A stretch of 64,000 bases of DNA from Stagnihabitans sp038231395 (GTDB lineage Bacteria > Pseudomonadota > Alphaproteobacteria > Rhodobacterales > Rhodobacteraceae): NCBI GenBank assembly GCA_038231395.1, contig JBBRLL010000020.1:1-64000 (forward strand). The letters run 5' to 3'. Each line of letters opens with the position of its first letter. Position 1 is the stretch's first letter. The notes beneath the pieces are model-generated. The model was not told the DNA's origin and did no database searches. It saw only the letters and a program-made list of their open reading frames with translations. The position numbers and the translations under genes were made by a program. Below, piece after piece: positions 60,271-64,000 of the stretch.

Positions 60271-61101
60271 ATGCGCGCCGCGCTGATCCAGTTGACTGTC
60301 ACGGACGATCCGGCCCTGAACCTTGCCGTGACGCTTGGTTTTGTAAAAACGGCAGCGGCTGGCGGTGCGGAATTGGTTTTGACGCCCGAATGCACCAATG
60401 GGCTGTGGTCCAACCGCGCTGCGCAAAGGGCTGCTTTGTATCTTGAAAGCGCTGACCCGACCTTGGCCGCGCTGCGGGCAGAGGCTGCAAGGTTGAAGGT
60501 CTGGCTGCTGATCGGCTCGCTTGCCCTTTTGACCGACGACCCTGATGGCCGCTTTGCCAACCGCAGCTTCCTGATTGCGCCGGATGGGTCAATCGCCGCC
60601 CGCTACGACAAAATCCACATGTTTGATGTGAACGTGTCCGAGACGGAGGTTTACCGTGAGTCTTCAGGCTTTCGCCCCGGAAGGCAGGCGGTCATTGCCG
60701 ACATGCCTGCCGCCAAAATCGGGCTGACTGTCTGTTATGACGTTCGCTTTCCGAAACTCTATCGGCGCCTCGCCAAGGGCGGAGCGCAAATTATTACGGT
60801 TCCGGCGGCGTTCAACCACCTCACCGGTGCTGCCCATTGGGAAACGTTGCTGCGTGCCCGCGCCATCGAAAACGGGTCCTTTGTCCTAGCCCCGGCGCAA
60901 ACCGGCTTCCATGCGGAGGCCAATGGCAAAGGCCGCCGCACCCATGGCCACAGTCTGGCGGTAGGCCCCTGGGGCGAAATCCTGGCCGATGCGGGGACCG
61001 AACCCGGTGTGACCTTGGTTGATCTTGACCTGAACCAGGTTGCCGAAGCCCGCCGCCGCGTGCCCTCTCTGACCCACGACCGGGACTTTGAGGAGCCATG
61101 A
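60271..61101 (+). CDS. Carbon-nitrogen hydrolase (nitrilase superfamily)
   Basis: Protein of 276 residues with the Glu-Lys-Cys catalytic triad visible: Glu40 (LTPECTNG), Lys114 (RYDKIHMFDV) and Cys155 (LTVCYDVRFP). This closely resembles the Nit1/NitFhit branch, which hydrolyses deaminated glutathione. The adjacent grxC, also glutathione-linked, supports that reading but does not prove it. It overlaps the MarR gene start by four bases (ATGA). Confidence 0.93.
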   Translation: MRAALIQLTVTDDPALNLAVTLGFVKTAAAGGAELVLTPECTNGLWSNRAAQRAALYLESADPTLAALRAEAARLKVWLLIGSLALLTDDPDGRFANRSFLIAPDGSIAARYDKIHMFDVNVSETEVYRESSGFRPGRQAVIADMPAAKIGLTVCYDVRFPKLYRRLAKGGAQIITVPAAFNHLTGAAHWETLLRARAIENGSFVLAPAQTGFHAEANGKGRRTHGHSLAVGPWGEILADAGTEPGVTLVDLDLNQVAEARRRVPSLTHDRDFEEP

Positions 61102-61556
61102 ATGACCGGGACGTGGCGGAGCGTACAGAGGACCTTGCCGTCTCGCTGTTTGGCGAGTTGCTGACCGCAAACCTTTTGGCCCGCCACCGAATCTCCAAAG
61201 CCCTGCCGAAGGGGATGGAGCTTTCGCACTTTTCAGTGCTGAACCATCTGGCCGGGGTGCAGGAAGAAAGGACGCCTGCCCAACTGGCCAAGGCCTTTCA
61301 CGTGACACGGGGGGCGATGACCAACACCCTGTCCAAGCTGGAATGGGCCGGCCATGTCCACATCCGCCCTGATTGGGACGATGCGCGGCAAAAGTTCGTG
61401 GCCATCAGCCCCTCGGGCCGGTCTGCCCGCGATGCTGCGGTTCAATCCGTTGCACCCTTTATTGCCGACCTTGTGAAAGCTCTTGGTGCAGACCGCGTCC
61501 GCGCCGTTCTACCCGTGCTAAGAGAGCTGCGGATACGTCTTGAAGACGGCGAATAG
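61098..61556 (+). CDS. MarR-family transcriptional regulator
   Basis: Winged-helix regulator of 152 residues. The DNA-binding core is LSHFSVLNHLAGVQEERTPA, QLAKAFHVTRGAMTNTLSKL and EWAGHVHIRPDWDDARQKFV, where RPDxxDxRQ is the typical wing sequence of MarR proteins. Effector unknown. It is the last gene of the comF-grxC-nitrilase run and may control it. Confidence 0.92.
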   Translation: MNDRDVAERTEDLAVSLFGELLTANLLARHRISKALPKGMELSHFSVLNHLAGVQEERTPAQLAKAFHVTRGAMTNTLSKLEWAGHVHIRPDWDDARQKFVAISPSGRSARDAAVQSVAPFIADLVKALGADRVRAVLPVLRELRIRLEDGE

Positions 61557-61790
61557 CGCGGAGTAACCGGTCGAAGTGAGCGGGCTTTCGGCGCAACTGC
61601 CTTTTTTCCTTTGGCCATGCTGTGTGCGACGGCGTATCCCTTCGAAACGCTGCCGGTCGGCGTCAGGCGCTTGACAGGCTTATAGCCCACACCCCGAACA
61701 AAGCCTGTAAGACAACAGCGCCCCGGGCCAGACGGACGCTGGACTTTTACCGTCTGGTGGCCGAAGCGTGTGGTTTTGGAAGGCGGGTCA

Positions 61791-63113
61791 GTGGCAGCGG
61801 TCTCAAGAAAGAACATACTTCTGATAAGCTTTGACGATTGTGGCGCATATCACAGGTATTCGACCGCGTTTGGCGAACGGCTGCAGACGCCAAACCTTGA
61901 CCGGATCGTGGCGCAGGGGGCGCAATTCAAGTCTGCCTATTGTCAGGTGCCGGTTTGCGGCCCCTCTCGCGCCAGCTTCATGTCGGCGCGCACACCGGAT
62001 CAGCTGGGTATCTTCGACAACACTGTCGACGTGTTCGAGCGGATCAAGCCAAGGGACATCTGGTCCTACAAGTTGAAGGAGGCCGGCTATTTCTGCTCCT
62101 CTGGCGGCAAGGTTCACCACGGCTACAAACCGCTGCGCCGCAATATTCACAAAGTGATCTATTCGGACAACCAAAAGACCTTTACCGACGATAATTCCCT
62201 CCCGCCGGACGTCGAAAAACGCAAGTACAACGGTATTCGCGGTGGTTGGGGAACCACCAACGAAAAGGACGATTGCATCTACTACGATGCGCAGTCGTCC
62301 AGTTCCGCGATTAATTTCCTGCAGACCTTTGACCGTGAGGAGCCCTTTTACCGCGAGGTCGGTTTTTTCAGCCCTCATGGACCGCGCTACACCCCGGCCC
62401 GGTTCAAGGACATCTATGACCCGGCGCATTTCCAGATGCCCGCATCGTGGCAAAACGGGTTCGACGATCATGCCTATACCGACCAGATCATGCCGCAAAC
62501 GCCCGATCTGGTGAACGGCGATCTGTCATTTTGGCGGTACAATGTCCGCAACTACTTTGCCGGGCTAAGCCATGGCGACTATCATCTGGGTCGGGTCTGG
62601 GACGCTTTGCAGGCCTCCAGATTCGCCGCGAACACAGTTGTGGTGATCCTGTCCGATCATGGATTTCTGCTTGGCGCGCGCAACCGGTTCTACAAAAGCA
62701 CGCTCTGGGAACAGTCAGCCGGTGTGCCCCTGATCATCTATGACCCTGACCAGTCTGGTCCCAAGGTCATCGACGATCCGGTGGCTTTGCTGGACGTCGG
62801 ACCCACCGTTCTGGATTTCGCTGCTTTGCCACCGCTGGACCATACACTGGGGCGGTCACTTAGGCCCCAAATTGAGGGGCTGTCAGATCCGGATCGTGTG
62901 ATACCGACGTTCCGACATGACAACGTGTCTATCCGGAAGGGAAACTACCGGCTCGCCCGGTATGGCGACGGCAGCACCCAGCTTTTCGATTTGACGGAAG
63001 ACCTGTGGAATTTGAACGATCTGGGCCAAGGTCATCCGGCCTTTGCGCCGATGCTTGCGGCGCTGAAGGCATGCTGCGTCGAATATGGGCACAATCTGGG
63101 CGCGGGAGCCTGA
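61791..63113 (+). CDS. Sulfatase (formylglycine-type)
   Basis: Protein of 440 residues. Metal ligands lie in LLISFDDCGAY near residue 10; the sulfatase signature C-x-P-S-R is CGPSR at Cys56-Arg60, where the Cys is converted to formylglycine; and HGPRYTP and ILSDHGFLLG carry further metal-binding residues. No signal peptide is seen, so it is cytosolic unless exported in another way. GGAAGG 8-13 bases before the GTG at 61791 decides this start over a GTG at 61770. No formylglycine-generating enzyme is in the window. It is separate from the MarR gene by 234 bp. Confidence 0.85.
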   Translation: MAAVSRKNILLISFDDCGAYHRYSTAFGERLQTPNLDRIVAQGAQFKSAYCQVPVCGPSRASFMSARTPDQLGIFDNTVDVFERIKPRDIWSYKLKEAGYFCSSGGKVHHGYKPLRRNIHKVIYSDNQKTFTDDNSLPPDVEKRKYNGIRGGWGTTNEKDDCIYYDAQSSSSAINFLQTFDREEPFYREVGFFSPHGPRYTPARFKDIYDPAHFQMPASWQNGFDDHAYTDQIMPQTPDLVNGDLSFWRYNVRNYFAGLSHGDYHLGRVWDALQASRFAANTVVVILSDHGFLLGARNRFYKSTLWEQSAGVPLIIYDPDQSGPKVIDDPVALLDVGPTVLDFAALPPLDHTLGRSLRPQIEGLSDPDRVIPTFRHDNVSIRKGNYRLARYGDGSTQLFDLTEDLWNLNDLGQGHPAFAPMLAALKACCVEYGHNLGAGA

Positions 63114-63155
63114 AGACACGCCCGCCGTCTTGTAGGCCAGCTTCGCGGTCCAGCG

Positions 63156-64000
63156 TTACAGACTATCCCGCCGCAAGGGGGTGGTGGAACAATGCAAACC
63201 ACCACCGTTCTTGTGGTTGGCGGCATAGGGCACGGTGGTCCAGCTTACTCCCGCAGCGGCCAGACGGTCCAGCGTCCGGTTCGTGGTCCCTTCAGGCATC
63301 AGAACTTTGCCGGGAGCGATGGCAAGCGAGTTCACGATCCACGGGTCATCGCCGGGGTCGGTTTCAATATACCGAATGCCACGGGCAGTCAGGTCCTCCA
63401 GAAAGGAATAGGGCAGCCCCATCGGGTTGAGGAGGGCCAAATCCTTGTCGATCATCAGGAACGATACGTCGAGGTGGATGTCGTAGCCGGTCAGTGGAAC
63501 GATCAGCAGGTCAACGCCCTGACGTTGCAAAACTTCTCCCACCTGTTCGGCACCCTCACGGTTCACCCGAACACCGACCCCGATGGCGCAGGTCTTGTCG
63601 TTCAGCCAGGCGAAGCTGCCGCCCTCCATGACACCTTTGCCGGAAATGGTGCGCAGGATCGGGATGCCGATCTTGGCCAGGGTGCGGGTGACGGCAAGTT
63701 CCTCGCCACGCCGGATGCGCGCGCCCATCCGGCAGACGATGGCGCCGCCTTTGACCATGATCACCGGGTCGCGGGTGTAGATCTGCTTCAGCCGAATACC
63801 GGCCTCACCCTCCATATAATGCACCTCCACCCCTTCAGCTTGCAGGGCGGCCACGAAACCGTCGTGCTGGCGCTGCATCAGGGGCAGGTCCGGAGGGGTG
63901 TCGGACTGAAAATACCAGCCGACGGCGGGATCGCCAAAGCTGCCTATTTCGGGCAGGCGCTTGGCGGGGTCGACGACGTTCAACTCCGGCCCGGGGCGGT
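63156..64000 (-). CDS. Arginine deiminase/DDAH-family protein (partial, runs off window)
   Basis: At least 275 residues of a guanidino-group-modifying enzyme. Visible are GGSFAWLND (metal-free pentein core), TGYDIHLDVSFLMIDKDLAL with the catalytic His, and GGGLHCSTTPLRRDSL with the nucleophilic Cys near the C-terminus. This fits the dimethylargininase, arginine deiminase and amidinotransferase superfamily; the specific substrate is not clear. The frame continues past the right edge, so the true N-terminus is missing. The sulfatase converges 42 bp downstream. Confidence 0.82.
   Translation of the reverse strand, partial: RPGPELNVVDPAKRLPEIGSFGDPAVGWYFQSDTPPDLPLMQRQHDGFVAALQAEGVEVHYMEGEAGIRLKQIYTRDPVIMVKGGAIVCRMGARIRRGEELAVTRTLAKIGIPILRTISGKGVMEGGSFAWLNDKTCAIGVGVRVNREGAEQVGEVLQRQGVDLLIVPLTGYDIHLDVSFLMIDKDLALLNPMGLPYSFLEDLTARGIRYIETDPGDDPWIVNSLAIAPGKVLMPEGTTNRTLDRLAAAGVSWTTVPYAANHKNGGGLHCSTTPLRRDSL

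Noticed and set aside
61305..61320. parS-like CCTTTCACGTGACACG in the MarR gene.
   Set aside because: Four mismatches to the consensus and inside conserved coding sequence (FHVTRG); most likely chance.
61442..61816. 124-codon minus-strand frame between the MarR and sulfatase genes.
   Set aside because: It overlaps the MarR coding end and the sulfatase start, and has biased composition with no domain.

Overview
This window is an alphaproteobacterial chromosome segment, almost certainly from the Rhodobacterales (Paracoccaceae/Roseobacteraceae group). The evidence is the RegB/SenC/RegA/HvrA redox-regulator cluster, the trio of PAS protein, TsaE-phosphotransferase and MurU followed by addB-addA-trxA, the TimA/FxsA/SecB group, HemJ next to Rho, and the mnmE-mnmG-rsmG-parA-parB cluster with perfect parS sites. 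The DNA is GC-rich and genes are tightly packed, with many ATGA-type start/stop overlaps. It looks like core chromosome rather than a genomic island; mobile DNA is confined to the first ~0.5 kb.

Layout. 1-700: start of an IS110-family transposase gene running off the left edge, and a decayed IS3-family transposase. 700-7,450: DUF2853 protein, ahcY, an HD phosphohydrolase, a very small unannotated ORF, a LysR regulator, then hvrA-regA-senC read leftwards and regB rightwards. 7,560-17,860: PAS protein, fused TsaE/cell-wall sugar kinase, murU, addB, addA, trxA. 17,990-22,510: lipoprotein hydrolase, Smr protein, MltA, TimA-like protein, FxsA, SecB. 22,507-25,987: leftward operon maf-aroE-coaE-DUF1003-dnaQ. 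25,988-26,383: a 396-bp non-coding gap with several DnaA-box-like 9-mers and AT-rich patches, my candidate for oriC. 26,384-33,762: hemJ, rho, mnmE, mnmG, rsmG, parA, parB, all reading away from that gap. 33,766-38,358: hemW, ridA, rdgB, rph leftwards; hrcA (broken by an in-frame stop) and grpE rightwards. 38,404-44,019: mutS, a class IV aminotransferase coupled to a sulfotransferase-like gene, and argG. 44,346-49,396: Hpt protein, REC-PP2C phosphatase, two NUDIX hydrolases, hslO (Hsp33), CCA-adding enzyme. 49,455-56,364: two-subunit ABC exporter, RNA methyltransferase, two L,D-transpeptidases and a CAP lipoprotein. 56,637-58,379: two near-identical tiny exported proteins, then hemH. 58,427-64,000: methyltransferase, comF, grxC, nitrilase-type amidohydrolase, MarR regulator, sulfatase, and a partial arginine deiminase/DDAH-type enzyme.

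How it fits together. The centre is an origin/segregation domain: the oriC candidate, ParA and ParB, and three perfect 16-bp parS sites (29,529; 31,442; 35,293) lying 3-9 kb from the candidate origin. Two of the parS sites form the first codons of genes (mnmG and ridA) and the third lies near the start of rsmG. Around it sit housekeeping genes for tRNA modification, haem synthesis (hemJ, hemW, hemH), DNA repair (addAB, mutS), nucleotide-pool cleaning (rdgB, maf, NUDIX), proteostasis (secB, grpE, hslO) and cell-wall turnover (MltA, MurU/AmgK-like, L,D-transpeptidases). The most notable irregularities are the nonsense codon in hrcA, the TsaE-kinase fusion, the tandem tiny exported proteins, and two mini-ORFs with good ribosome-binding sites. 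I saw no CRISPR array, no tRNA or rRNA gene, and no obvious new defence system.
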